NCBI GenBank assembly: GCA_031430595.1
Contig: JANPBU010000010.1
Location: forward strand, 124,001 to 188,000
Length of the DNA stretch: 64,000 nucleotides
Direction: 5' to 3'
Source: JANNBN01 sp031430595
GTDB taxonomy: Bacteria; Actinomycetota; Acidimicrobiia; Acidimicrobiales; JANYDT01
Below, piece after piece: positions 16,545-24,877 of the stretch; position 1 is the first letter of the stretch; each line of letters begins with the position of its first letter. Position numbers and translations under genes: made by a program. The notes below the pieces were generated by a model. That model was not told the origin of the DNA and made no database searches. It saw nothing but the letters and a program-made list of their open reading frames with translations.

Positions 16545-17975
16545 TCAGTCGTGGTCGTGACCGGTATGGTCACCATCGTGGTCGTGGTCGTGATCGTGCC
16601 CATCTTCGCCGAGGTCGGCATCGTCAATTGCATCGGCGGCTTGCGCCATTTCCGCAGGTGAAAGCTCAAGGTCGGCGCGATCGATCGCATGACCTTCCTC
16701 ATCGACCAAAGCCACACGCTCCATAAGCCAATTCAACGCTTTTGTTTTTCGAACGTCGGCCTTCAGGGTGTGCATTTGCTGGTTCGCTTCGATATTTCGT
16801 CGAACCTGCTTGGGTTTCATTTTGAAACGTTCGGCCAAGCGGGCAATCTCGGCATCGAGTTCTTCTTCGGAAACGTCAATTGCTTCAGCTTTCGAAACGG
16901 CCCGTAATGCCAGGTCGGCTCGCACATTGTCGGCACCCTGCTCGCGCATTTCGGCGATGAGGGCGTCAACCGGTTGGCCGGTCGCTTCAAGGTACTGCTC
17001 GATGGTTGCACCCTGCTGCGACAAACGGGTAGCCATATCTTGTAGCCGATTCTGCACTTCTTGATCAAGCAACACGCCAGGGAGATCGTCAGCGTCAACC
17101 AACTCAACTAGGGCCTTAATCGTCTCGTCACGAAGCGACAGGTACGACTGCACGCGCTTGACCATTCCGACGCGTTTGGCGATGTCGCCTTTGAGTTCAG
17201 CAATCGTGGTGAACTCAGTGTTTTTTGCGGCAAAAGCGTCGTCGGCAACCGGAAGAACTTTTTCGTTCACCGCTTTGACTTCTACGTGGAACGAAATTGT
17301 TGCCTCATCGTCTCCGGGAACTGCTGCGTTGAAATCGAGCACATCGCCGGCAGATGCGCCAAGAAGTTGCTGGTCGAGTTCTGGGACGACCGAGCCTTGA
17401 CCGACTTCGTAGAGGTAGTCAGTAGCCGTGAGCCCCGGTACAGCTTCGTTGTCGATGGTTCCGGAAACATCGATTCGAACATGATCGCTGCCCTGCGCCT
17501 GGCGATCGACCTCGTTGATTTGGGAAAATTGGCCCAACATGCGCCCAAGTTGTTCGTCAATTTCGGTATCGCTGGCCTTCGGGCTCGCAATGGTGACCCG
17601 CAGACCGTCGTAGCCCGGTACACGCACTTCGGGGCGAAGTTCGACCTCGGCATCGAATGAGACTGCCGAACCCGGCTCGCTTCCACTGATGAGATTGAGT
17701 TGGGGGGTGTTGATTACGTCGAGGTCGTTTTCTCGAACCGCAGCGACGTAAAACTCGGGAAGCGAGTCTTCGAGGGCTACCTGGCGGGCGTAATCGAGCC
17801 CAATGCGTTGCTCAAGAATTCGCCGGGGTGCCTTCCCCGGTCGGAACCCGGGGATTCTGACTTCTTTGGCGATTTTGGCAAACGCCTGGGTCAACGCCTT
17901 TTCGAAGTCGACGTCATCGAGGATGACAGCCAGTTTCGCCTTGTTAGCTTCGGTGGTTTCGACAGTCGTTTGCAT
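16545..17975 (-). CDS. tig: Trigger factor with His/Asp-rich tail
   Basis: A ribosome-associated chaperone and peptidyl-prolyl isomerase of 476 residues. The N-terminal ribosome-binding domain includes the signature GFRPGKAPRRILEQRIG; an FKBP-like PPIase domain follows (SDHVRIDVSG onward) and then the helical C-terminal domain. The last 25 residues or so form an unusual tail of alternating His, Asp and Gly (DHDHDHDGD), which resembles a metal-binding tail. It is the first gene of the tig-clpP-clpX-folC series on the minus strand, with 56 bases before clpP. The core function is certain; the tail's role is inference. Confidence 0.95.
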   Translation of the reverse strand: MQTTVETTEANKAKLAVILDDVDFEKALTQAFAKIAKEVRIPGFRPGKAPRRILEQRIGLDYARQVALEDSLPEFYVAAVRENDLDVINTPQLNLISGSEPGSAVSFDAEVELRPEVRVPGYDGLRVTIASPKASDTEIDEQLGRMLGQFSQINEVDRQAQGSDHVRIDVSGTIDNEAVPGLTATDYLYEVGQGSVVPELDQQLLGASAGDVLDFNAAVPGDDEATISFHVEVKAVNEKVLPVADDAFAAKNTEFTTIAELKGDIAKRVGMVKRVQSYLSLRDETIKALVELVDADDLPGVLLDQEVQNRLQDMATRLSQQGATIEQYLEATGQPVDALIAEMREQGADNVRADLALRAVSKAEAIDVSEEELDAEIARLAERFKMKPKQVRRNIEANQQMHTLKADVRKTKALNWLMERVALVDEEGHAIDRADLELSPAEMAQAADAIDDADLGEDGHDHDHDHDGDHTGHDHD

Positions 17976-18124
17976 GGCAATCGCGTTTCTTATGAGATCT
18001 GATGAGAGCGGTATGGCGGGTCACCGACACGCGGCAACTTCGAGCGCCCAAAGCTACTTGCTGAAAAGGTGGTTCAGTGGACGTTGCTTTGATTGCTAGA
18101 GTTTGGGTATTCGGTTGCTAGCCC

Positions 18125-18198
18125 CGGGGCGTAGCGCAGCTTGGTAGCGCACCTGCTTTGGGAGCAGGGGGTCGCCGGTTCGAATCCGGCCGCCCCGA
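18125..18198 (+). tRNA. tRNA-Pro (anticodon TGG)
   Basis: A 74-base cloverleaf. The acceptor stem pairs CGGGGCG with CGCCCCG, the anticodon arm CCTGC-TTTGGGA-GCAGG gives anticodon TGG, and the T arm contains GGTTCGAATCC. The discriminator base is A and the CCA end is not encoded. Confidence 0.97.
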
Positions 18199-18220
18199 CT
18201 ACAACCGAACGGTTCCAACC

Positions 18221-18242
18221 CTGCCAGATCCCAAACTGGCAG
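18221..18242. other. Hairpin between the two tRNA genes
   Basis: CTGCCAG and CTGGCAG form a 7-bp stem around an 8-base loop in the spacer between tRNA-Pro and tRNA-Gly. No T run follows, so it may be an RNA-processing hairpin or chance. Confidence 0.3.
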
Positions 18243-18283
18243 GTCTGCAAGATATGTTCACGGCTCGTTCGTAGGCATCTTTC

Positions 18284-18357
18284 GCGGGTGTAGCTCAATG
18301 GTAGAGCCCCAGCCTTCCAAGCTGGCCATGCCGGTTCGATCCCGGTCACCCGCTCCA
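18284..18357 (+). tRNA. tRNA-Gly (anticodon TCC)
   Basis: A cloverleaf with acceptor stem GCGGGTG/CACCCGC, anticodon arm CCAGC-CTTCCAA-GCTGG giving anticodon TCC, and T arm GGTTCGATCCC. The discriminator is T and, unlike the neighbouring tRNA-Pro, the CCA end is encoded (18355-18357). Confidence 0.97.
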
Positions 18358-18453
18358 CATTTCCCAGCCGTGCCGACCCAAGACGCGACGACGATCCGCC
18401 CGTTTGGCGAGTTTCCCCAGCCAAACTGACGGACCATCCATCGTTTGATGTGA

Positions 18454-19035
18454 TTACTTTTTGGCGATCATCTCGAGAATGTCGTCATAAGGAATCGCAC
18501 CCGGGGCGGCATCGAGCACCTTGTTTCCTGATGCGTCAACCAGAACGTAGGCGGGCTGAGTCGGCACGCCGTAATACTTCCAAGCGTCGAATGTTGAAGA
18601 CCAGACCATGGTCGGTGTGGTGACCTTGTGCCTGGCCACGAAGGCTTTGGCATCTTTTAGGTTGTCGCGAGCACCAATGGCGACCACGTTGATAGTTTTC
18701 GCATTTTGTTGAGCAAACTGCTCAACTCCGGGGGCTTCCCCGTTACAAAACCCTCAAGAAGGGGCCCAGAACCACAACAGCGTGGGTTTTCCGAGCCCAA
18801 GCGTTGACAGGCTCACGGGTTTGCCCGAGGCAATATCGGTGACGTTCAGCGCCGGAAACTGTTTACGTTCCGGCACAGCGGTCTTGGGTTTGGTCGTTTT
18901 TGGTTTGGTGGTTTTCTTTGTGGCCGCCGAAGCAGAAGCATCGAATGCCGCAAATGCCATCAAACCAACCACCGACACAGAGGCCAGCTTCAGCCACCTG
19001 GGGGTTTTCGAAGCTGTGTGGGTTCTTTCACTCAT
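18454..19035 (-). CDS. Thioredoxin-like secreted protein, probable selenoprotein (in-frame TGA)
   Basis: Read through one TGA at 18754-18756, the frame gives a 193-residue thioredoxin-fold protein of the TlpA/Mpt53 type. It has an N-terminal signal peptide (LKLASVSVVGLMAFAAF, cleavage after ASASA), a low-complexity TKPKTTKPKT linker, and the active-site strand LLWFWAPS-[TGA]-GFCNGEAPG. Related proteins have WCxFC at this place, so the TGA replaces exactly the first Cys of the CxxC motif (residue 94; the second Cys is residue 97). The downstream half continues in the same frame with GVPTQPAYVLVD, which includes the cis-Pro loop. Selenocysteine is the best explanation; a nonsense mutation or sequencing error is the alternative. 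An AAGGA ribosome site precedes the ATG, eight bases after the ccdA stop, so the CcdA protein is the likely electron donor. Confidence 0.8.
18729..18756 (-). promoter_or_regulatory. Candidate bacterial SECIS hairpin after the TGA
   Basis: On the minus strand, CGGGG (18742-18738) and CCCCG (18733-18729) pair around the loop AAGC. The stem starts 14 bases after the U of the UGA, with possible extension by AA/UU pairs across a small bulge. Bacterial SECIS elements are short hairpins directly downstream of UGA with a G in the apical loop; the position and size fit. This was drawn by eye, not folded. Confidence 0.45.
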
Positions 19036-19043
19036 AGGTTTCC

Positions 19044-19973
19044 TTATTGATTCTCTAGTGAAGCTTGGTTGTTAGAGGAGATGTGCTTTCGACGCTGGAA
19101 GGTCAAACTCGCGGCGGTGAGTGCGAAAATTGCTACGGCTAACGCGATCAATGTTGCACCTGAAGTCTCGTTGAAGAACTTCAGCGCTGACGAAGACCAA
19201 CCTTGTACCCAGGCAACTGGGCCGCGTGGGGCCTTTCGGTCAAGGATGATTGTTTGCCATTCGTAGAAGCCGTAGTAAGCGACGTAGAGGCCGGTGAGAA
19301 TCATGACCCCACCCGAGGCCCGGTTCACATAAGGAAGTGCCTTTCGCATTCCCTTGACGAACGCCTGTTGGGCAAACGCCACGGCGAACGACAACACAAT
19401 CATGACGAGGCCCATGCCGCCCGAAAATGCGACGTATACCCGCATGGCGTTGAAGAAACCTTTTTCGTTGGCCGCCGAGATAACGGTTGACGTAAAGCCG
19501 CCAAAGCCACATGAAAGCGAAACCACTGCATACGACAATCCGTACACATACATTGCCGACAGACCCGAACCGCTCTTGGTTTTGCTTACTTTCAAAAAGC
19601 TGAGTTTCGGCTCAAACCCACGAACCATCGACAAACCCAACACCGCAAGCAGCGAACCAACCACCATCGACACATACGGAATCACGCTCGTGATCTGGGT
19701 GAGAAATTGGTTGGCTACGAGCCCAATGGCACCGAATACGGTCATGAAACCAGCGGTCACAACTGACCCGGTGACACCGGCTTTAAGTAGGCGACGAGCT
19801 AACCCCGGTGCCGTATCACCTGAAGTTTGACCCACGAAATACGAGACATAGCCCGGAAGCATCGCAAAACCGCACGGGTTAAACGCAGTGATAATCCCAG
19901 CGACCAACGCCAACACCAAAGGCGCGCGACCCCCACCGAAGGCGCTTCCTTGGGCGACTATGGCAACATTCAT
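19044..19973 (-). CDS. ccdA: CcdA/DsbD-type transmembrane electron carrier
   Basis: A polytopic membrane protein of 309 residues of the CcdA / DsbD-beta family, which moves electrons from cytoplasmic thioredoxin to extracytoplasmic thioredoxin-like proteins. The two family cysteines are present, Cys34 in AFNPCGFAML and Cys155 in SLSCGFGGF, each in a membrane helix. Several further hydrophobic segments follow, and a short polar tail ends the protein. It is directly upstream of the thioredoxin-like candidate selenoprotein with an eight-base gap, so the two almost certainly form a transport pair. Mycobacteria carry a comparable pairing of a CcdA-like protein with Mpt53. Confidence 0.9.
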   Translation of the reverse strand: MNVAIVAQGSAFGGGRAPLVLALVAGIITAFNPCGFAMLPGYVSYFVGQTSGDTAPGLARRLLKAGVTGSVVTAGFMTVFGAIGLVANQFLTQITSVIPYVSMVVGSLLAVLGLSMVRGFEPKLSFLKVSKTKSGSGLSAMYVYGLSYAVVSLSCGFGGFTSTVISAANEKGFFNAMRVYVAFSGGMGLVMIVLSFAVAFAQQAFVKGMRKALPYVNRASGGVMILTGLYVAYYGFYEWQTIILDRKAPRGPVAWVQGWSSSALKFFNETSGATLIALAVAIFALTAASLTFQRRKHISSNNQASLENQ

Positions 19974-20043
19974 TCTGGTTGGTAACCCTCAAGGTAACCA
20001 TCAGCATTCCAAAAGCGAAACATTTGGTGCAACGATTGCTGCC

Positions 20044-20853
20044 ATGTCGCAATCATCCATACCGTTTCAACGATTTTCCGGTCGGGTCGCACTGGTCACT
20101 GGCGCGGCGTCGGGCATTGGTCGCTCGACCGCTGAACGCTTTCTCGCCGAGGGCGCACAGGTGGTTGTTGGCGACCTTGACGAGGGTGGGCTGGCATCGC
20201 TCACAGAAACCTTCGGTGATCGGGTCGCAGCATTACGTATCGACGTCACCGTTGAAGCTGAGGTCGAGGCACTCTGCGCCCTGGCGATCGAACGATTCGG
20301 GCGACTCGACATCGCAGTAGCGAACGCTGGTCGAGGCCACTACTCACTACTTGTCGATCATGGCGTTGACGACTTCAGGGCGATACTCGATCTTTGTGTG
20401 ACCGGAGTTTTCTTGACGATCAAGCATGCTGGTCGCTTTATGACGAACGGTGGGTCGATCGTTACTATCGCTTCGCTCAACGGCGTTCAGCCTTCGGCAG
20501 GCATGAGTGCTTACTGTTCTGCCAAAGCTGCAGTCACCATGTTGACGCAAGTCGCTGCAATGGAACTAGGCCACCAGGGTATTCGCGTGAACGCAGTTGC
20601 ACCCGGGCTGGTTGAAACTGCGGCGACAGCACCAATGCTGGCATTTGCCGCAATTCGAAACGAGTTCATCGAAAACACCACCGTTGGTCGCAGTGCGGTT
20701 CCCGAGGAAATCGCTGGGCTCATTGCCTACCTTGCTTCAGACGAGGCCGGTTTCATTTCTGGTTCAACTCACCTCATCGACGGCGGGGCTTCGACTGGGC
20801 GGTACCCGAACCTTCCGAAGGCGTTTGATCACGCTGTCCAACGGGAAGCCTAA
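20044..20853 (+). CDS. Short-chain dehydrogenase/reductase
   Basis: A classical SDR of 269 residues. The cofactor motif TGAASGIG, the acidic residue in VVGDLDEGG that suggests NAD(H) preference, NAGRG, and the catalytic Tyr157-x3-Lys161 (YCSAK) are present, as is the C-terminal SGSTHLIDGGAST. The open frame begins at 19888 inside the divergent ccdA gene; the ATG of MSQSSIPFQRF at 20044 is the real start. The substrate is unknown. The 3' end overlaps the convergent HIT gene by four bases. Confidence 0.9.
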   Translation: MSQSSIPFQRFSGRVALVTGAASGIGRSTAERFLAEGAQVVVGDLDEGGLASLTETFGDRVAALRIDVTVEAEVEALCALAIERFGRLDIAVANAGRGHYSLLVDHGVDDFRAILDLCVTGVFLTIKHAGRFMTNGGSIVTIASLNGVQPSAGMSAYCSAKAAVTMLTQVAAMELGHQGIRVNAVAPGLVETAATAPMLAFAAIRNEFIENTTVGRSAVPEEIAGLIAYLASDEAGFISGSTHLIDGGASTGRYPNLPKAFDHAVQREA

Positions 20854-21335
20854 GCGTTGTCGCGAACTGTGTCGCCGTGAAGAACTGTGTCGCCGTGAAG
20901 AACTTGGCGTAGCCGCTCGGCCTGATCTTGCACCGTTGGCCAATGACCAAACCTACGCTCCCACGGGTGCAGCAGCCGGTCACCACCGTAGCGGGGCACC
21001 ACATGAAAGTGGAAATGAAACTGGGTCTGGTCAGCCTCAGCACCCATATTGTTTATCAAGTTGATGCCACGCACGTCGAATGTTTGCATAAGTGCGCGGC
21101 TGACCAACTGTGCAACCCCAATCAGGTTCGAGCCGTCTTGATGTGAGAGTTCAAGTAGATCTCGTCGGTGTTGTTTTGGGATCACTAGGCAATGACCGTG
21201 GGTCATAGGTAATAAGTCCATAAACGCAATGACGTCGCCGGACTCGTAAATGATTTCGGCATCTCGGCGACCAGAGACGATGTCGCAGAACGTGCACTCG
21301 TGTGAGTTATCCAAAACAAATTCAGCGCCGTTCAC
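20850..21335 (-). CDS. HIT-family nucleotide hydrolase/transferase
   Basis: A histidine-triad protein of about 161 residues. The triad QFHFHFHVVPR is clear, and the N terminus has the CTFCDIV motif that binds zinc in many HIT proteins. Family members hydrolyse dinucleoside polyphosphates or nucleotide phosphoramidates. The GTG at 21335, with GAAGG seven bases upstream, is the preferred start; the frame continues upstream to 21371. The C terminus carries a direct repeat (LHGDTV twice) made by an 18-bp tandem duplication. Confidence 0.88.
   Translation of the reverse strand: MNGAEFVLDNSHECTFCDIVSGRRDAEIIYESGDVIAFMDLLPMTHGHCLVIPKQHRRDLLELSHQDGSNLIGVAQLVSRALMQTFDVRGINLINNMGAEADQTQFHFHFHVVPRYGGDRLLHPWERRFGHWPTVQDQAERLRQVLHGDTVLHGDTVRDNA
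20864..20903. repeat. Tandem 18-bp repeat, about 2.2 copies
   Basis: The unit GAACTGTGTCGCCGTGAA occurs at 20864-20881 and 20882-20899, then restarts with GAAC. It lies inside the 3' end of the HIT gene and is in frame, adding one LHGDTV copy. It looks like a recent duplication. Confidence 0.85.
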
Positions 21336-21380
21336 ATCAATACCTTCGCGCAGCCTCCACCCAGGCACCAAACTGTTGGC

Positions 21381-24119
21381 GTGAGTGGGCGCCTAGGACG
21401 AATCGAGACACGGCTCCCGATCGAAGACCATGTGCCCGGTTTCGTTGCCGATTTGGCTTCGAAACGAAACGGGCTGGTAGTAGCCGCCCCCGGTGCAGGG
21501 AAGACAACTGTTGTTCCCGCTCGTTTGCTAGACGCTGCGTGGCTGGTGGAAACCCATCGCCCTGGAATCATCTTGGTACAACCGCGGCGTGTCGCTGCCC
21601 TACAGGCAGCCAAGCGTCTAGCGCAATCGATGAACGAAACGGTTGGTCAGACAGTCGGTCTTCGTATGCGCGGAGACAGTCGAGTGTCATCGGCGACTCG
21701 CCTCAGCGTGGTTACTGAGGGTGTGTACCTGCGGATGATTCAAACAGACCCAACACTTGCTGGTTTTGGGGTAGTAATGCTTGACGAATTTCATGAACGC
21801 AGCCTGAACATCGATACAGCCTGTGCGCTCACGTTGTCGGCACGCGAACTGTTTGCACCTGAAATTCGACTCGTCGCTATGTCGGCCACGCTCGATGTAC
21901 AAACCGTCTCTGCCCTGTTGGAACACGATGGCCCAATCGCTCACCTCATAGCGACCGGTACGAGTTATCCGGTGGAAATAACCTACCGACCGCTCGGGGC
22001 GACGCCACCTTCGCGGCCCCGAACAACGAGTGAACGCCTGGCTGAACATGCTGCAGACTCAGCTATTGCTGTTGTCCAGTCAATGGGCCGAAATGAAACC
22101 CCAGAGGGTGACATTCTCGTCTTCCTGCCGGGGGTCCATGAGATCAGAGTGGCGGCCCGAATACTGAGTCGGTGGGAAGACCGAAACACTGAGACCCCCA
22201 TCGATATTCTTGAGCTTCACAGTAGGGCTTCTACTGACATGGTTGATCGGGCCCTCGCCAGACGAGCCCAGGCAGGCCCAGGAAAGCAGGCTCGCGTACG
22301 AATTGTATTGGCGACTTCAATAGCGCAGACCTCGGTCACCATTGATGGTGTCACGGTCGTTATAGACACAGGAATCATCAGAACCCCGCAGCGAGATGCG
22401 TCAACCGGTTTGACTCGATTGGCAACGACGGAAGTGTCACAATCGACCGCCGACCAACGCTCTGGTCGGGCCGGGCGAACACGGCCCGGTCAATCGATTC
22501 GACTGTGGGCTCGAAGCGATCAAGTTCGCCGACCCAGTCATGACCACCCGGCAATTCTGGGTGAAGACCTCAGCGGCCTGGTGCTACTTCTCGCTGCATG
22601 GGGGCAGACGGCGGACGAGGTTCGCTGGTGTGACGCTCCCCTTGCGGAATCGATCGACGAAGCCCAAGTTCTGTTGCGATCACTCGGTGCACTCGACGGC
22701 CATGGCGCTATCACCGCGCACGGTCAAGCGATGGCCGATGTGCCGGCCCACCCCCGCCTTGCCGCGATGTTGGTGAAATCACCGCCCGAACATCGTGCGC
22801 TCGCGGCAGCAATTGTGGCCTTGCTCAGCGACGACCCTTGGCGTGCTGGTACTGCCCCAACCGATCTCCGCGCTCGCCTGAGGCAGGTCTTCATAGATTC
22901 TGATCCTGTTTCAGGTTCTGGCTCTGATTCTGGCTCTGATGGGGCGAGCGAAATCGATCGCATCGCAATGAGGCGTGTTCGTGCATCATGGTTGCAACTG
23001 CTCAGCGATGCACCGCACGGTTGCAAGGCACACCTTTTGGAACAAGACTTGCTGCTCACCGGGCGCATGCTTCTTGACGCCTACCCTGATCGCTTAGGAG
23101 TTCGACTGGTGGATCAGCCCACCACGTACCGGCTGGCATCGGGCCTGGAACTTGAACTCAGACTCGATGATGATCAAACACCTGCACATCGAGGGATGCA
23201 GCTCTCCGGTTGCTCACTACTCATAGCAACTGATCTTGACGCTGACCGTCGCAGTGGCCGAATCCGAATGGCCGTGCCGGTTTCACTGACAGATCTCGAA
23301 GGCTGGGTCGTAGGTACCGATAGTGATGCCGAATTCGTCACGGTCGATGCTGCTCGGTTTGAGCAAACACGCATCGTTGCTTCGTCGCAAACATCTTTAA
23401 CTATCGGTGGGTCTCGCCTTGAACTCTTCACGACCGCAAGGCCGACATCGGTTGATGACCGTATCTTGGCCACGCTTAATGAGTTGAGTTCGAACAATGA
23501 ACAAGCTTTGGTTTGGTCAGACCGAAGTCGAAGCTTGTTTGCCCGTCTTCACATCGCTCATGAATATGCACCCGACACCTGGCCAATGATTGACCTACCT
23601 GCACTTGTCACTGGCCTTCGCTTGAGGTTGGAGTTGGAGTTGGAGTCGAGGCTGGGGGCCCGGCAATCTGGGAATGATCGCTCTGAGGCCACACTGCTTG
23701 ATCCGACTGAGACATTGGATGATCTCATTTCTGAAGCCGGGCAGCGGCGAACGTTCGATCTGTTTGTTCCTGAATCGTGGAAGTTGCCTGACGGCACAAC
23801 ACGGCGAATCAACTACCTCGACGAGCAAAACAATGCGTGCATGCCAACGGTAGCCACGAGGGTTCAAGACCTCTTTGGCGTGCCGTCACATCCGACGGTT
23901 TGCAATGGACGATTGCCGCTGAGACTGGATCTGTTGTCGCCTGCACAACGATCGGTCGCCGTTACCAACGATATCTTACGATTTTGGAAAGTTGGATATC
24001 CCGCGGTTCGTATTGATATGCGCGGTCGCTATCCTCGTCATCACTGGCCCGAAGATCCCGCAAGTCCCGCAATTCCCGCAAGTCCATTGATAGCTGCAAC
24101 AAAACGTTCAACATCGTGA
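21381..24119 (+). CDS. hrpB: ATP-dependent helicase HrpB
   Basis: A DEAH-box superfamily 2 helicase of 912 residues. Motif I is APGAGKTT (Lys41), motif II is MLDEFHERS, motif III is VAMSATLD, and motif VI is QRSGRAGRTRPG. The long C-terminal part ends in the family's RYPRHHWPEDP segment. HrpB is a DEAH helicase of poorly known cellular role. The GTG start has no strong ribosome site, and the gene is divergent from the HIT gene with about 45 bases between. Two low-complexity patches, SGSDSGSDG and LELELE, come from short in-frame tandem DNA repeats. The last 79 bases overlap the convergent oxidoreductase gene. Confidence 0.93.
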   Translation: MSGRLGRIETRLPIEDHVPGFVADLASKRNGLVVAAPGAGKTTVVPARLLDAAWLVETHRPGIILVQPRRVAALQAAKRLAQSMNETVGQTVGLRMRGDSRVSSATRLSVVTEGVYLRMIQTDPTLAGFGVVMLDEFHERSLNIDTACALTLSARELFAPEIRLVAMSATLDVQTVSALLEHDGPIAHLIATGTSYPVEITYRPLGATPPSRPRTTSERLAEHAADSAIAVVQSMGRNETPEGDILVFLPGVHEIRVAARILSRWEDRNTETPIDILELHSRASTDMVDRALARRAQAGPGKQARVRIVLATSIAQTSVTIDGVTVVIDTGIIRTPQRDASTGLTRLATTEVSQSTADQRSGRAGRTRPGQSIRLWARSDQVRRPSHDHPAILGEDLSGLVLLLAAWGQTADEVRWCDAPLAESIDEAQVLLRSLGALDGHGAITAHGQAMADVPAHPRLAAMLVKSPPEHRALAAAIVALLSDDPWRAGTAPTDLRARLRQVFIDSDPVSGSGSDSGSDGASEIDRIAMRRVRASWLQLLSDAPHGCKAHLLEQDLLLTGRMLLDAYPDRLGVRLVDQPTTYRLASGLELELRLDDDQTPAHRGMQLSGCSLLIATDLDADRRSGRIRMAVPVSLTDLEGWVVGTDSDAEFVTVDAARFEQTRIVASSQTSLTIGGSRLELFTTARPTSVDDRILATLNELSSNNEQALVWSDRSRSLFARLHIAHEYAPDTWPMIDLPALVTGLRLRLELELESRLGARQSGNDRSEATLLDPTETLDDLISEAGQRRTFDLFVPESWKLPDGTTRRINYLDEQNNACMPTVATRVQDLFGVPSHPTVCNGRLPLRLDLLSPAQRSVAVTNDILRFWKVGYPAVRIDMRGRYPRHHWPEDPASPAIPASPLIAATKRSTS
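22917..22940. repeat. Tandem 12-bp repeat in hrpB
   Basis: Two adjacent copies of TCTGGCTCTGAT encode the Ser/Gly/Asp patch of the helicase. The repeat is in frame. Confidence 0.75.
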
Positions 24120-24877
24120 ACTGGGTCGAAACCAACCAGTGACGCTCCAACCACAGCCGTTGGGAATCGATGGTGGAGGTCGCTCAACATTGTGCAGAGC
24201 GCCTCAAGATCAGCCTCCGAGTCGCTTGTCTCGGCATGTACCGGCAGGATGGTGAGCGCTATCGGACGACTCGCGTGGGCGTACCCAACGACGGTTTGTA
24301 GTTGATCCGGGTCGATTCCAGAGAGCAGCACCCCGTCGGCACTCGTCGAAGCAAGGTTATTTACTCGCGGGCCACGGCCACCGAGGTAAATGGGTAGGTT
24401 CGGCGAACACACTGCTGCGGCCGGAGGCGTGTATCCATCGCCGGGCATTCCGGCAAACACCGCCCGAAGCACAGCCAGACTCTCGTCGAGGCGCGCCACT
24501 GTCGCAGGGCGCAGCCCAAACGGGTCAAGCGGCAACCCGCCACCCACCCCTAAACCAAGGATGACCCGCCCAGGTGCAGACGCATCTAGAGCGCACATCA
24601 TTGCCGCCAATGCGCCAGGGTGTCGCGACACCGGGTTAGCAACACCTATTCCTATTCGAATTCGTGAGGTTTGAGCGAGCGCGATGGCAGCCACCACAAA
24701 CGGGTCGTAGCCAGCTGGCCCCTCATCGCCCAACCACATCTCGTAGATGCCTGCGTCGTCGGCCAACACAACGGCATCGACAACCTGGTGGATACTTGCC
24801 CGTTCATTACCGGGGCTAACTAAACCCGGAAACAACCAAGCCCCCATACGAGTTTCCGACACAGAATCTGCCATCAT
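24041..24877 (-). CDS. Luciferase-like (F420- or flavin-dependent) oxidoreductase
   Basis: A 278-residue protein of the bacterial luciferase-like TIM-barrel superfamily. Recognisable parts are ADDAGIYEMWLGDE, RIRIGIGVANPVSRHPGALA and RVILGLGVGGGLPLDPFG, which resemble F420-dependent enzymes such as methylene-tetrahydromethanopterin reductase and glucose-6-phosphate dehydrogenase relatives. Actinobacteria make F420, which favours that cofactor, but FMN cannot be excluded. The start codon overlaps the stop of the upstream membrane gene (ATGA), so translational coupling is likely. The C terminus (AGIAGLAGSSGQ) lies in a 9-bp tandem repeat shared with the overlapping end of hrpB. Confidence 0.85.
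   Translation of the reverse strand: MMADSVSETRMGAWLFPGLVSPGNERASIHQVVDAVVLADDAGIYEMWLGDEGPAGYDPFVVAAIALAQTSRIRIGIGVANPVSRHPGALAAMMCALDASAPGRVILGLGVGGGLPLDPFGLRPATVARLDESLAVLRAVFAGMPGDGYTPPAAAVCSPNLPIYLGGRGPRVNNLASTSADGVLLSGIDPDQLQTVVGYAHASRPIALTILPVHAETSDSEADLEALCTMLSDLHHRFPTAVVGASLVGFDPVHDVERFVAAINGLAGIAGLAGSSGQ
24057..24083. repeat. Tandem 9-bp repeat in overlapping gene ends
   Basis: Three units of CCCGCAAGT (the middle one CCCGCAATT) lie where hrpB and the convergent oxidoreductase gene overlap, and are in frame in both. They encode the PASPAIPASP tail on one strand and the LAGIAGLAG tail on the other. Confidence 0.75.

Noticed and set aside
18074..18424. A 116-codon minus-strand frame across the two tRNA genes
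   Set aside because: It is the antisense of tRNA-Pro and tRNA-Gly; its GFEPATPCSQ and GIEPAWPAWK-type sequences are a known false product of reading tRNA genes backwards.
18454..18687. A separate small gene for the downstream half of the thioredoxin protein
   Set aside because: It lacks a ribosome site, is in frame with the upstream half, and the bases between are open apart from the one TGA, so one recoded gene fits better.
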